DNA of 32,655 nt from JAFGHJ01 sp964523975 (GCA_964523975.1 CAZGBM010000017.1:1-32655); one strand, 5' to 3'. Numbered from the stretch's first letter, positions 20,891 through 30,338 are shown. Numbers and translations: made by a program. Notes: generated from the sequence alone by a model not told the origin.

Positions 20891-23800
20891 TTACTCCTTG
20901 TTCCGATTTTGTGAGGGTAGATTATAACTGTTTATCAATCTATACAGGTGCCTTCGGGAAATTTTGAGGTTTTCTGCGGTCTTTTTTACGTTTCCTCCGG
21001 TATCCTGGAGGGCCTCTATTATGGTTTCTTTCCTCCATTTTGTTTTAATTTGTTCCCAGTTCCGTGGTTCTTCTTTTTTTTCTTTTTTTATTTCTTCGGG
21101 CAGTGCCTCGGCGGTTATGTAGTTGCCTTTGCATCTGATAAGAGAGATTTCCACTATATTTTTGAGCTCACGTATGTTCCCGGGGAATGGGTGGTCTTTT
21201 AAAATTCTCATCGCATCTTCGGTGAATCCTTTTACTTTTTTTTCTTTCTTTTCTTTCTTTTTCGAGAATACGGCAAGATAGTTTTCCAGTAGAAGAGGAA
21301 TATCTATCTTTCTTTCTCTTAGAGGCGGTATCGCTATGTTTATCTGATTTAACCGGTACAGGAGGTCTTCTCTGAATTCCCTCAGCATTGCCGCCTCTTC
21401 GATATCCCTGTTTGTAGCCGATATTATACGGACATCCACTTTTTTGCTTTCCGTTTCCCCGACTCTTCTTATTTCCCCGAGGTCAGTAACGCGCAAGAGC
21501 CCTGCCTGGATGGAAGCGGGCGCGTCTCCGATTTCATCGAGGAAAAGAGTCCCTCCGTTTGCCTCTTCGCACATACCCTTTTTATCCGCTATTGCTCCGG
21601 TAAAAGAACCTTTTTTATGGCCGAATAATTCGCTCTGAAGAAGAGTTTCCGTAAGAGAACTGCAGTCAACCGTTACGAAAGGTCTGCTGTTTCTTCTGCT
21701 TAACTGGTGTATGGTTCTTGCGAGCAGTTCTTTTCCTGTTCCGGTTTCTCCGGTAATCAGAACGTTTACGTCCGTTTCAGCTATTTCTTCTATCGTTTTA
21801 TATATCTTCTGCATTTGTTCCGATATGCCTATTATAGAGTGGAATGATTCGGGAGGAGAAGTCATTCTTCTCAACTGTTTTACTTCTTCTTTTATTCTAT
21901 AGAGAAGGTCTCCTTTCGAGAAAAGAATACCAAGGATTCTCCCGATTGATTGCAGGAACTCTTTATCGGAAGGCAGGAATATGTTCTTTTTTATAGTCGA
22001 GTCAAGATAAAGAACTCCATAAGTTTCTTCTCCCGAACTTATAGGAACGGATAGAATGGAGTGGATTTTATTTCTCTGTATCGAGTCCATCTCGAGAAAT
22101 CTCAAGTCCTGGACAGCGTCTCCCGCAATAATTACCTCTCCTTTTGCGGCTTTCCCGGTTATCGTGGAGGATATTTTTCTTGCGTCTTTCAGGGTTGCTT
22201 CATCTATGTTGTAAGAGGAGATAATGATATTTTTTTCATCTTCTTTAAGGATGATAGCTCCTCTTTCCGCGTTGAAAAACTCTGTAAGAACAGCCAGAGC
22301 TTCATCGAATCTTTTTTCGGAATCGATTGAGGAAAGAAGTTTGCTTATTTCGTCATAGGTATGGATATATCCGCTTCGCAGCGAAGTTTTTTTTGCGCAT
22401 TCCGCGAAAAGTTCGTATGTTTTACCGAGGAAAAGTCCTGATTTTAATTCTTTGAATATTTCTTCGGCTCTTTTAAGCTCTTCTATCGCTTCTTCGTTTT
22501 TGTTTTCTTCTATTAACACCTTAGCTTTTTTAAGACGTGTTCTTGCAGTATAGAAAGGAAGACTTATTTTGGAAAAGAGTTCGATGGCTTTGTCAAGAGA
22601 TTTGATATCCTGGTTAATTAAACCCCAGGAAGAAAGAATTTTCCCCTTTTCAAAATCCGATTGAATTGAGTCTGTTTTTTTTAGGTAGGGTTTCAAATTG
22701 GATATAGCTTCATCTTTTTTCTTCTGATTATATAAGACTTCCGATAATTCGCAGGCAATGTCTCTTTCGTCTCTCGGGTCGCCTTTTGTTTTTTTGAACG
22801 CTTCTTTGAATATTTTTTCTGAGGTTTTAAATTCTCCTTTCCAGTTGAGAATAACGCCTTCGCAGTCTTTCAAATCGTATTTTGCTTCTTTTAATTTTCC
22901 TCTTATCTTTTCTGCTTCAAACCAGTCTCCTCTGTAAAGTCTGCTGTAGAGTAATTTTTCCTTTAAGAATGGCTGGACTTTACCGTATCTATTTTTAAAA
23001 TCTTCTATTCTTTCTTCAAGTTTTTCCCAGTAGCCAATATCCAGATAGACAAGACTAAGATTTATAAGGCAGGAATATTCCATGTTCCCAATTTTCAATT
23101 TTTTAAATAGTAAAAGAGCTTCTTCCAATTCTTCAAGAGCTTCGCTGTATTTATCGAGCCTGATGAGTGAGAGCCCTTTGTAATTCATAAATATAGCTTC
23201 ATTTATGATGTCTTTTTCTTCTTTTGCTATATCGATGCACTGTTGGAAGTATTCGATTGCTTCTTGATGCTCTTCGTTTTGCTGCTTTGCTATGCCGCCG
23301 AGAGTCAGGAAATGTCTCCGCATTTCAGGGGAGAGTACCTTTTTTAATTCTTCTTCCACAATTGCTAAAGTTTTTTCGAACTTACCTTTCGCGCATAAAA
23401 TGCGACCTTCGATGAATTTTAAAGGTAAAGGCAAGTCTTTTTCGACCTTTTTGAAGTCGGAGATAAGCCTCGATGCTTTTTCTATTTCTTCATTTTTGAT
23501 TAAGAGGTATCCAAGAGAATAAATCGCTTTTTCTTTTATTTTACCTTGCGAAATTTCAATACATTTCCTGAAATATTTTTCGGCTTCTTCTTTATCGCCA
23601 GTTCTTTCTTCGAGGCTTCCCATCCTTAAGAGATAGAATGGATTTTTTTCTTGGGAAAGCAGTTCTTTATAAATCGATAATGAATCATTGATGTTTCCTG
23701 CCATCTCGAGGAGCCTTGCGAGAATTATGAGGTTAATCGGGTCTTTTTCTATCGTGAGAGCTTCGGATAAAAACTTGATTCCTTCCTGATATTCTTTTTC

Positions 23801-25576
23801 TTTTATTTTCTTTTTCGCTATCTTTATAAGAGAATCACGATACTCTTTCTTCTTCCCAAGGTCTTTTTGCAATATGTATAAAACTTCCGGAGAAGTAATT
23901 TCTTTTTTTATTTTCCCGTAAATACTCTCTTTATCTTTTTTGGTTAGTTTTTTATAAAAGAACTCTCTAATCCAGTCGTTTTTAAAATTAATACCCTTTT
24001 TATCTTTCTGCAGGAAGTTCTTGGAAATAAGAGAATTGATTGAAATGTATGGATTTTTTATTTCAAAGAGAGAAATCAAATCCAATGGGAATTTTTCAGA
24101 GAATATCGATAATGTTTTTAAAAGTTCTTTTTCTTCTCCCGAAAGTTTTTCTATTTGAAATTCCAAATTATCCTGTATGTTGGCTGGCAGGGAAACGGAG
24201 GAGATCTTTTTCTCTTTGAAGATTATTTTATCGCCTTTTCTTTCGATAACTTCTTCTTCGATTAAAATTTCGATTATCTGGTTTAAGAGAAAAGGATTTC
24301 CTGCGGTTCTTTTAAGGAGGAAAGAGCTGAGCTCTTTTTTGTTTTCAAGTTGAGAAAAGTTTTTATCAAGGATGAATGTAATTTCTTTTTCGTTTAACGG
24401 AGAGAGAAGAAAAGTGGTCGTGATATCATGAAGTTCTTTTATATCGTTTGCCTCGTCGTCCGTACTTATTGCAATTATAACAGGGTTTGCTCTTATAGTT
24501 ATTTCGTTCTCTTTAAGAATGCCGGATAGTTCTAAAAGCGATGATATGTTGTCCAGTAATAGAATAAAAGGTTCGGAAATCTCCTTTTTCTTTCCTAGTA
24601 TGCGGTACAATTCACCTATGGTGATTACTTTTACATTGATTCCTCTGGAAAGAGATTTTATTTTGAATTGTTTTAAAAAGGCGGTTTTTCCGATTCCTCT
24701 TTCTCCGTTTATTAAGAAAATGTGTGATTCAGGGAGACGATTGATTGAATCTTCAAATTCTTTTAGTTCTTTTTCTCTTCCGGAGAATACTGAAACGAAA
24801 GAAGGTTTATTATCTTGTGAAGGAGCGCCAAGCGCGAGCTCTCTTTTAACATCTTCTATGCTTTTTAAGCGGTTACCCGGGTCGGGTTCGGTCATTCTCT
24901 GGAGCAGAAGATTCAGTTCTTCGGGAATGGCAGGATTTTTTTCTTCAGGTGGCGGAAGTCTTTTTTTCAGTTTGTTTTCTATTATTTCGGAGAGGTTACC
25001 TTTGAACGCTTTTTCTCCCGTGAGTATTTCGTAAAGGATTATACCTATAGAGTAAATATCGGAGGAAAAAGTGGGGGAGTCTGTCAAGGCTTCCGGAGCC
25101 GAATAGGCGGGAGTAATTATATCGGGGTCGTAACCAGGGTCAATTAGCTTGACGTTGTTTTTTTTATCAACGAATATATGCGTCGGTTTTAAATCTCCGC
25201 ATATTATACTTTTTGAATGAAGAACGGAAAGCGCATCGAGAATGGAAAGGAGAATGTTTTTGATTCTTTCGAAATCTTCTTTTTTTGCAGGTGCTTTTTT
25301 GAAGACCTGGTCGATTGTGGGAAGAGTGATTTTTTCCATCGAGAAGCCGCATTTATCCTTATCCTCGAACCAATCATAAACGGACACAAAATGAGGGTCT
25401 TTGATCTCGGAAAGAAGTTCGAACTGTCCGTGAAGTAATTCTCTTCCGGGAAGTTCTGCGACTTTGTATGCAACTTCACCTTTTGTATATATTTTTGCGA
25501 AATTCCCTTCTTTAAGAAGGTCAAATTTATTTAGGTCCATTCCCTGTTTTCTGTTTATTCCTTGTTTACCGTTCAT
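20891..25576 (-). CDS. Giant sigma54-dependent regulator: kinase-like, AAA ATPase, TPR, GAF, sigma54 AAA+, Fis HTH
   Basis: 1561 residues in one frame. Residues 15-250 are protein-kinase-like: VAYK (Lys38), CGDLKPTH (Asp128, Lys130), LIDPG (Asp146), SAPE (159-162), but the glycine loop is poor and the metal-binding Asn is His133. Residues 262-470 are an AAA/STAND-like ATPase (GERGIGKT 291-298, FILLLD 337-342). About 560-1070 are TPR-like helical repeats. 1082-1222 is GAF, then a sigma54 AAA+ domain with GETGTGKE (1276-1283), GSFTGA (1323-1328; usually GAFTGA) and LFLDEIGD (1344-1351), and an Fis-type HTH (1526-1550, GGNVKKTAENLKISRRHLYR). It should remodel sigma54 RNA polymerase in response to a ligand or partner. 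Kinase/ATPase/TPR/GAF arrays are known in large bacterial regulators. It has its own sigma70-type promoter. Confidence 0.85.
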   Translation of the reverse strand: MNGKQGINRKQGMDLNKFDLLKEGNFAKIYTKGEVAYKVAELPGRELLHGQFELLSEIKDPHFVSVYDWFEDKDKCGFSMEKITLPTIDQVFKKAPAKKEDFERIKNILLSILDALSVLHSKSIICGDLKPTHIFVDKKNNVKLIDPGYDPDIITPAYSAPEALTDSPTFSSDIYSIGIILYEILTGEKAFKGNLSEIIENKLKKRLPPPEEKNPAIPEELNLLLQRMTEPDPGNRLKSIEDVKRELALGAPSQDNKPSFVSVFSGREKELKEFEDSINRLPESHIFLINGERGIGKTAFLKQFKIKSLSRGINVKVITIGELYRILGKKKEISEPFILLLDNISSLLELSGILKENEITIRANPVIIAISTDDEANDIKELHDITTTFLLSPLNEKEITFILDKNFSQLENKKELSSFLLKRTAGNPFLLNQIIEILIEEEVIERKGDKIIFKEKKISSVSLPANIQDNLEFQIEKLSGEEKELLKTLSIFSEKFPLDLISLFEIKNPYISINSLISKNFLQKDKKGINFKNDWIREFFYKKLTKKDKESIYGKIKKEITSPEVLYILQKDLGKKKEYRDSLIKIAKKKIKEKEYQEGIKFLSEALTIEKDPINLIILARLLEMAGNINDSLSIYKELLSQEKNPFYLLRMGSLEERTGDKEEAEKYFRKCIEISQGKIKEKAIYSLGYLLIKNEEIEKASRLISDFKKVEKDLPLPLKFIEGRILCAKGKFEKTLAIVEEELKKVLSPEMRRHFLTLGGIAKQQNEEHQEAIEYFQQCIDIAKEEKDIINEAIFMNYKGLSLIRLDKYSEALEELEEALLLFKKLKIGNMEYSCLINLSLVYLDIGYWEKLEERIEDFKNRYGKVQPFLKEKLLYSRLYRGDWFEAEKIRGKLKEAKYDLKDCEGVILNWKGEFKTSEKIFKEAFKKTKGDPRDERDIACELSEVLYNQKKKDEAISNLKPYLKKTDSIQSDFEKGKILSSWGLINQDIKSLDKAIELFSKISLPFYTARTRLKKAKVLIEENKNEEAIEELKRAEEIFKELKSGLFLGKTYELFAECAKKTSLRSGYIHTYDEISKLLSSIDSEKRFDEALAVLTEFFNAERGAIILKEDEKNIIISSYNIDEATLKDARKISSTITGKAAKGEVIIAGDAVQDLRFLEMDSIQRNKIHSILSVPISSGEETYGVLYLDSTIKKNIFLPSDKEFLQSIGRILGILFSKGDLLYRIKEEVKQLRRMTSPPESFHSIIGISEQMQKIYKTIEEIAETDVNVLITGETGTGKELLARTIHQLSRRNSRPFVTVDCSSLTETLLQSELFGHKKGSFTGAIADKKGMCEEANGGTLFLDEIGDAPASIQAGLLRVTDLGEIRRVGETESKKVDVRIISATNRDIEEAAMLREFREDLLYRLNQINIAIPPLRERKIDIPLLLENYLAVFSKKKEKKEKKVKGFTEDAMRILKDHPFPGNIRELKNIVEISLIRCKGNYITAEALPEEIKKEKKEEPRNWEQIKTKWRKETIIEALQDTGGNVKKTAENLKISRRHLYRLINSYNLPSQNRNKE

Positions 25577-25600
25577 CCCTTATTTCCTTGTTATATATAC

Positions 25601-25629
25601 ATTATAAGAAAAATTTGACCCCAGGTCAA
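25601..25629 (-). promoter_or_regulatory. sigma70-type promoter of the giant regulator, with palindrome at the -35
   Basis: Minus strand TTGACC (25629-25624), 17 bases, TATAAT (25606-25601). The -35 lies within TTGACCCCAGGTCAA (25615-25629; arms of 6 around 3), a possible autoregulatory operator. Confidence 0.7.
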
Positions 25630-25761
25630 GAGGGAAGGTGGATTGCAGGACGAAAAAGATATATTGCTTGCAGCTTACTGAAATTAAAGCGGTCTAATTA
25701 CTCTGCCTGACCGGCAAACCTGAGTCTTTACAAAAAAATTATTAATAATAAAAATTGGTGC

Positions 25762-25789
25762 TTGACAATCAGAAGTTTTTTGTTATCAT
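25762..25789 (+). promoter_or_regulatory. Promoter of the pal-tol operon
   Basis: TTGACA (25762-25767), 16 bases, TATCAT (25784-25789), followed by an AAAGGAGGAG ribosome site before ATG 25813. Confidence 0.7.
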
Positions 25790-25812
25790 TAAAAAAACAA
25801 AAGGAGGAGTAG

Positions 25813-26274
25813 ATGCGTTATTTTAAACTGATGTTAGGTGTATTGTTGGTTGTTGGTTTGTTCTTTGGTTGTGCTAGTCGGGCTGTAGTGGAAGAACCAG
25901 TTGAACCAGAGATTGTAGAAGACACAACTACTGTAGTTGAACCTGAAAGACCGGAACTAGTCTTAAATAGGATATTCTTCGATTTTGATAAATCGGATAT
26001 CCGACCAGAGGCTGCAGAAATTCTAAATGCAAATGCCGAGATGCTTGGAATTTATCCGGAAGTTAACATTGCCATCGAAGGTCATTGCTGCGAAATAGGG
26101 ACCGCGGAATATAATATGGCTCTTGGTGAAAGAAGGGCAAAATCTGCTTATAATTATCTTGTAAACCTCGGCATTTCTGAAAGTCGTCTCTCGACCATAA
26201 GTTACGGCGAAGAGAGACCTCTGGACCCGAAGGTTCTGGAGAAGAATCGTCGGTGTGAGTTTGTTGTAAAGTAA
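25813..26274 (+). CDS. pal: Peptidoglycan-associated lipoprotein Pal
   Basis: 153 residues. The signal peptide ends in LFFGC (lipidated Cys20), followed by a Glu/Pro-rich linker (VEEPVEPEIVED) and an OmpA-like domain (about 55-153; RIFFDFDKSDIRPEA, YNMALGERRAKSAYNYL). Pal anchors the outer membrane to peptidoglycan and works with Tol proteins in envelope constriction. The normally conserved GHTDxxG or GHCDERG motif reads GHCCEIG, so the Asp that contacts diaminopimelate in OmpA-like domains is Cys. The Arg of LGERRA is kept. First gene of the operon pal-cpoB-tolQ-tolR-tonB/tolA-tolB. Confidence 0.9.
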   Translation: MRYFKLMLGVLLVVGLFFGCASRAVVEEPVEPEIVEDTTTVVEPERPELVLNRIFFDFDKSDIRPEAAEILNANAEMLGIYPEVNIAIEGHCCEIGTAEYNMALGERRAKSAYNYLVNLGISESRLSTISYGEERPLDPKVLEKNRRCEFVVK

Positions 26275-26302
26275 GGTCCCGGTATATATATAAATAGCAC
26301 GA

Positions 26303-26983
26303 ATGCTTAAACATCTGAAGTCATCCTGTGCTTTGTTTTTTGCACTTCTTATGCTTTGCGGTTGCTTCACGCGGCAGAGATACAATAATTTTAACTGGCA
26401 GAACGATAGTTTAAGATACTATACCACGAAGCAGGCAAAGGAGATGACTCAGCTTCGCATAGATTTATATACCAAGTCAGAGGAGTTGGCTGATAAGATA
26501 GAGATGCTCAACACCCGCTTGAATGAATCCGAGGCCCAGTTGACCCAGATAAGTGAGAAACTGGGAAGAGGAAAAAAGGTGGGAGCCGATTCCGAAGAAG
26601 ACTCTTCGGTCAGTCCTGAGGCGCGGATGATATATGAGTCAGCCTATCTTAATTATGTAAAGGGCAATTATAACGAGGCAATCAGTGGCTTCAGATCTTA
26701 TCTAAAGGTTACGCCTGAGTCACCTCTTTCTGATAATGCTTTATACTGGATTGGCGAGTGTTACTATGCAATGGGTAAAAGAGGGGATGCGGTAGATACA
26801 TTCAATGAACTGATAAATAAATATCCCCAGAGCAACAAAAGACCGACCGCACTGTATAAAAGCGGCATCATCTATGAAGAGGCGAAGGAAATAAAGACTG
26901 CAAAGATGTATTTCGAGAAAGTATTAAAAGAATTTCCTAATTCGCCTGAGGCCGGACTGGCAAAAAACAGGTTGAATAAATGA
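26303..26983 (+). CDS. cpoB: CpoB/YbgF-like Tol-associated TPR lipoprotein
   Basis: 226 residues. The signal sequence has a lipobox-like end LMLCGC (Cys21), whereas E. coli CpoB is a soluble periplasmic protein, so this one is probably lipidated. A coiled coil (about 45-95; ADKIEMLNTRLNESEAQLTQI) precedes C-terminal TPR-like repeats (YESAYLNYVKGNYNEAISGF, ALYWIGECYYAMGKRGDAV, ALYKSGIIYEEAKEIKTA). CpoB coordinates Tol action with peptidoglycan synthesis. There is no Shine-Dalgarno site before ATG 26303; a TATATATATAAAT run 10-20 bases upstream might be a weak internal promoter. Its end overlaps tolQ by four bases. Confidence 0.85.
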   Translation: MLKHLKSSCALFFALLMLCGCFTRQRYNNFNWQNDSLRYYTTKQAKEMTQLRIDLYTKSEELADKIEMLNTRLNESEAQLTQISEKLGRGKKVGADSEEDSSVSPEARMIYESAYLNYVKGNYNEAISGFRSYLKVTPESPLSDNALYWIGECYYAMGKRGDAVDTFNELINKYPQSNKRPTALYKSGIIYEEAKEIKTAKMYFEKVLKEFPNSPEAGLAKNRLNK

Positions 26984-27645
26984 ATCTCTTCAGGGTCTTT
27001 ATTGAATCAGGGTTTGCAGCCCAGATTATAATGATTATTCTGGTCCTGTTTTCTATTTGGTCCTGGGCAATCTTCTTCAAAAAATTGCGTGATCTGGCAC
27101 TCACCAAAAAGAAAAGTCAGGCATTTCTGACGAGTTTTGAGTTTCAGAGGAATATCAAAGGAATGCAGAATCTCGGACATCTATCATTGAACGATAATGT
27201 TTACGGTAGAGTCTTGAAGAAAGGGTTCGAGGAATTCAAATCCCTTAAATCAAGTACCAATCTTAAGACACTGGAACTGGCTGATAATATAAAACTGGCG
27301 ATGGACCGGGCAAGAACAGCCGAGATAGAAACGTTGGAAAGTGGCTTACCGTTTTTAGGTACGATTGTAGCCGCAAGTCCCTTTTTGGGACTTCTGGGCA
27401 CAGTCTGGGGAATAATGGAGGCATTCTTAGAGATTAGAGCCCGGGGCTCAGCACATATAACGGTTGTTGCCCCGGGTATCTCTGATGCCCTTATTACAAC
27501 TCTTTACGGTCTTGTGGTAGCAATTCCCGCATTAGTCTTCAACAACTTTTTGCGCATTCGAATAATGAAGATAGATTCAGACCTTGAGAAATTTATTAGT
27601 GAGGTATTCGCCAATCTGAAAAGGGGATTGGTTGAGACCGAATAA
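26980..27645 (+). CDS. tolQ: TolQ/ExbB-family proton channel subunit
   Basis: 221 residues with three membrane helices (about 12-35, 120-145, 165-190). The signature ESGLPFLGTIVAASPFLGLLGTVWGIM and SDALITTLYGLVVAIPALVFNN are characteristic of TolQ/ExbB. With TolR it forms a proton-driven motor in the inner membrane. ATGA overlap with the preceding gene and a 14-base overlap with tolR show a tight operon. Placement with pal, cpoB and tolB favours TolQ over ExbB. Confidence 0.93.
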   Translation: MNLFRVFIESGFAAQIIMIILVLFSIWSWAIFFKKLRDLALTKKKSQAFLTSFEFQRNIKGMQNLGHLSLNDNVYGRVLKKGFEEFKSLKSSTNLKTLELADNIKLAMDRARTAEIETLESGLPFLGTIVAASPFLGLLGTVWGIMEAFLEIRARGSAHITVVAPGISDALITTLYGLVVAIPALVFNNFLRIRIMKIDSDLEKFISEVFANLKRGLVETE

Positions 27646-28036
27646 AGACAAAGGTTTAATTCAGGATCTGAATATTACAAACCTTGTGGATGTCGCATTG
27701 ACTATCCTGGTTGTTTTTATCATTACCGCACCAATGATGACACCGGGGATTGATGTCGATCTACCCCGAACCGATGCCTCATTGCCGCAGGATGAGGAAG
27801 GTATTACGGTAACAGTCAAGGGAAACAAGACATTATTCATCGAAGATGAGCAGGTTTCTTCAGAAGAATTCGAATCAAAATTGACTTCTATCATGAGCAA
27901 AAAGCCCCCGGGTGTAACCGTTTATCTTCGTGCTGATAAAAAAATAGATTATGGTTTCGTGGTTGAAGTTGTGGGTAAGATGAGGAAGGCAGGCGTAAAG
28001 GAATTGGGTCTGGTTGCAGAGTTTACAGGAGAATGA
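27632..28036 (+). CDS. tolR: TolR/ExbD-family motor subunit
   Basis: 134 residues. One membrane helix carries the conserved proton-coupling Asp in NLVDVALTILVVFIITAP, then DVDLPRTDA and a periplasmic domain with VYLRADKKIDYGFVVEVVGKMRKAGV, all standard for TolR/ExbD. The start is TTG 27632 inside the end of tolQ, preceded by AAAGGGGA; no ATG is available before the conserved IQDLNITNLVD segment. Translation is therefore coupled to tolQ. It overlaps the next gene by four bases. Confidence 0.93.
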   Translation: MRPNKDKGLIQDLNITNLVDVALTILVVFIITAPMMTPGIDVDLPRTDASLPQDEEGITVTVKGNKTLFIEDEQVSSEEFESKLTSIMSKKPPGVTVYLRADKKIDYGFVVEVVGKMRKAGVKELGLVAEFTGE

Positions 28037-28665
28037 ACCGTTTTTATTTTTTTTCTTTTTTATTCCATACCACTATATTCTCTGTTCTTGGAATTGCTGC
28101 AAGGAGTAATTTCAAGCCAATACCGAAGATTGAAGTTTATAAGGTAAGTCTGGCGCCTCTTCCCCAGCCAAAGATTTTAGGCAAGCCCAAAATTCCTATA
28201 GAACCAGAGGAAAAGAAGAAAAACGAGCCAAAAAAGATTGAAGAGAAGTCTGTACCGAAGGAAAAGAAGACCCCGATAAAAGATGGTAGTCAAAAAAACG
28301 AGAAGAAACCTCCCAAAAAAAAGGGATTGCCTGATGGTCTTCCCGATATCAGGCCCCAGATCTATACCGGCAGCGGTCGGGGATTTACATATTCTTATTA
28401 TTTAAATATTCTATTGAACAAAATTGGTCAGAACTGGGATAATCCTTACAGGGATAAGGATGTGATTTTAAAAAGTATTGTCTATTTTGAGGTGGATAAA
28501 AACGGTCTAATTTCAAATATCCGTATCGAAGATGATTCGGGCGATGAGGTCTATAACGAATCGACAATCCGGGCTGTTGCCCTTGCCAAAAAACTGCCGC
28601 CTCTGCCTGAGGAATTTTCCGATGACTATCTAAAAGTTCATCTGGAGTTTTTAACAGCTCAATGA
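28033..28665 (+). CDS. TonB/TolA-like energy transducer
   Basis: 210 residues. An N-terminal membrane anchor (FYFFSFLFHTTIFSVLGIAA) is followed by a long Lys/Pro/Glu-rich spacer (about 45-105; PKILGKPKIPIEPEEKKK) that can span the periplasm. The C-terminal domain (about 120-210) has the TonB pattern YLNILLNKIGQNWDNP, VYFEVDKNGLISNIRIEDDSG, NESTIRAVALAKKLPPLP. In this position it takes the role of TolA, linking TolQR to Pal and TolB, but the C-terminal domain is TonB-type rather than TolA domain III, so I leave the symbol open. It overlaps tolR and tolB by four bases each. Confidence 0.85.
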   Translation: MNRFYFFSFLFHTTIFSVLGIAARSNFKPIPKIEVYKVSLAPLPQPKILGKPKIPIEPEEKKKNEPKKIEEKSVPKEKKTPIKDGSQKNEKKPPKKKGLPDGLPDIRPQIYTGSGRGFTYSYYLNILLNKIGQNWDNPYRDKDVILKSIVYFEVDKNGLISNIRIEDDSGDEVYNESTIRAVALAKKLPPLPEEFSDDYLKVHLEFLTAQ

Positions 28666-29924
28666 GAAATTATTTCTTAACTGTTAAATTTCTTAATGTC
28701 AGAATACTTGTTGTTCTTGCTATTACGGCCGTAACTCTTTTTGGGCAGGAGGTTTTTCTGCGGCTTACCGATTATGCCGGAGGAAAAACCAATTTATTTA
28801 TAGTGCCATTCGATGCCCAGGGTACGCCTGAGTTCACGAGAAATATAAAATTTATAGAAGCAGTGATAAAATATGACCTGGATTATTCATTATATTTTGA
28901 GATTTATTCGGATACTGCATTTTTTGCCGGAAAAACTAAAAAAAGCGGTGTGGTGCTTAAAATTTCTGCAAACGAACCGGCCCTTACGATTACTCTTGGC
29001 GACTTTGAATCTAAAGAAAAAATCGGAGAATTGAATCTGAGGCTTGCAGGTGAGCTACGGAATTTTGCCCATCAAATTTCGGACAGTATTATCGAGATGC
29101 TTACCGGTGAGAAAGGCATTGCCTCGACAAAAATAGTCTTTTCCAGCAAAAATGGTAGCGCTAAAGAGCTGGCGTTGATTGATTACGATGGTTATAACTT
29201 TACCGCGCTTACCCAGAATAACAATTTAAATCTCTTTCCCTGTTGGGAACCTAATGGTAAAAGGATATTGTATTCCGTATACAGCATTGACCGTTTGGAT
29301 CTGCACCTCTTTGACCTTACGAAAAAAAGTTCCAGAGCAATCTCTTCTTACCGGGGATTGAACTACGCACCGGATTGGTCGCCGGATGGTACAAAAATTG
29401 CTCTTACCCTGTCCAAAGATGGAAATACCGAGATTTACATTCTGGACCTGGAAACGAGAAAATTGAACCGCCTCACCAATACCTGGGCTATTGACTGTTC
29501 ACCGGTTTTTTCGCCAAACAGCAGGGAGATTGCCTTTGTTTCCGACCGCTCCGGTATGCCTCAGATTTATATCATGGATATTTATGGCGGTAATGTACGT
29601 AGGCTCACTTTTCATGGTGACTACAATACCTCGCCTGCCTGGTCGCCAAGGGGCGATCTGATTGCATATGTTTCGCGAAAAGAAGATTACTCCCAACAAA
29701 TCTGTGTGACAGACCCGGGTGATTTCGAACCTATTCAGGTAACCTTCGAGGGCAATAATGAAGAGCCATCCTGGTCACCGGATGGCTTACACATCGTGTT
29801 TATTTCCAATCGGACCGGTTGGTATGAAATATGGTCGATGAACTGGGACGGTACAAGACAGCGTAAACTTACTCATGGTCTTAGTGACACTTATGCCCCC
29901 GACTGGTCGCCGTATATGAAGTAA
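28662..29924 (+). CDS. tolB: TolB periplasmic beta-propeller protein
   Basis: 420 residues: signal peptide (VRILVVLAITAVTLFGQ), N-terminal TolB domain (about 45-150; IKFIEAVIKYDLDYSLYFEI), then WD40-like repeats with the TolB signature (YAPDWSPDGTKIALTLSKDG, SPVFSPNSREIAFVSDRSG, SPAWSPRGDLIAYVSRK, EPSWSPDGLHIVFISNRTG, YAPDWSPYMK). TolB binds Pal and the TolA-like protein. The last gene of the operon, which runs pal first and tolB last, the reverse of E. coli tolQRAB-pal-cpoB. The next features are repeats and a strong terminator. Confidence 0.95.
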   Translation: MRNYFLTVKFLNVRILVVLAITAVTLFGQEVFLRLTDYAGGKTNLFIVPFDAQGTPEFTRNIKFIEAVIKYDLDYSLYFEIYSDTAFFAGKTKKSGVVLKISANEPALTITLGDFESKEKIGELNLRLAGELRNFAHQISDSIIEMLTGEKGIASTKIVFSSKNGSAKELALIDYDGYNFTALTQNNNLNLFPCWEPNGKRILYSVYSIDRLDLHLFDLTKKSSRAISSYRGLNYAPDWSPDGTKIALTLSKDGNTEIYILDLETRKLNRLTNTWAIDCSPVFSPNSREIAFVSDRSGMPQIYIMDIYGGNVRRLTFHGDYNTSPAWSPRGDLIAYVSRKEDYSQQICVTDPGDFEPIQVTFEGNNEEPSWSPDGLHIVFISNRTGWYEIWSMNWDGTRQRKLTHGLSDTYAPDWSPYMK

Positions 29925-30303
29925 AAGATAATTTTTTTAACTAGGAAACACACTAAATACACGAAAACCCACCACCCTTTTCGAATTCGTGTTTTAAAAA
30001 ACAAACGAAAAAAAGTAACCTCACACGGAGCCACAGAGAGCACAGAGAACAAAACAATATTTTGTTGTTTTCCAACCCACAGCCCATTTTTTAACAACAA
30101 ATAGCACAAATTTTACAAATAAATTCAAGGATGTTTGTTTTTGAAAATAGTAAATTAAATCTGTTTTTTATTCGTGTTATTTGTGTGATTCGTTGTTTCT
30201 CTTTTTTGTTTTTGAACTTTGATTTGTTATTTTACATTTTTATATTTGATTTTTAAATTATTTTATGGTTTTGACGCTTTATCGGATTTAAAAACTAAGA
30301 AAT
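29925..30303. repeat. Dispersed-repeat tract after tolB
   Basis: It contains 'ggaaacacactaaatacacgaaaac' (29943-29968), 'cctcacacggagccacagagagcacagag' (30020-30048), 'aacaaatagcacaaattttacaaat' (30096-30121) and, in reverse orientation, 'attcgtgttatttgtgtgattcg' (30170-30193). No coding sequence is visible. Confidence 0.5.
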
Positions 30304-30338
30304 AAAAAACCCCTGCTCAATTTGAGCAGGGGTTTTTT
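30304..30338. terminator. Bidirectional intrinsic terminator between tolB and the outer-membrane protein gene
   Basis: A perfect inverted repeat with 17-base arms (AAAAAACCCCTGCTCAA and TTGAGCAGGGGTTTTTT) around a single T. The GC-rich core with A-run and T-run flanks serves both convergent transcripts. Confidence 0.95.
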
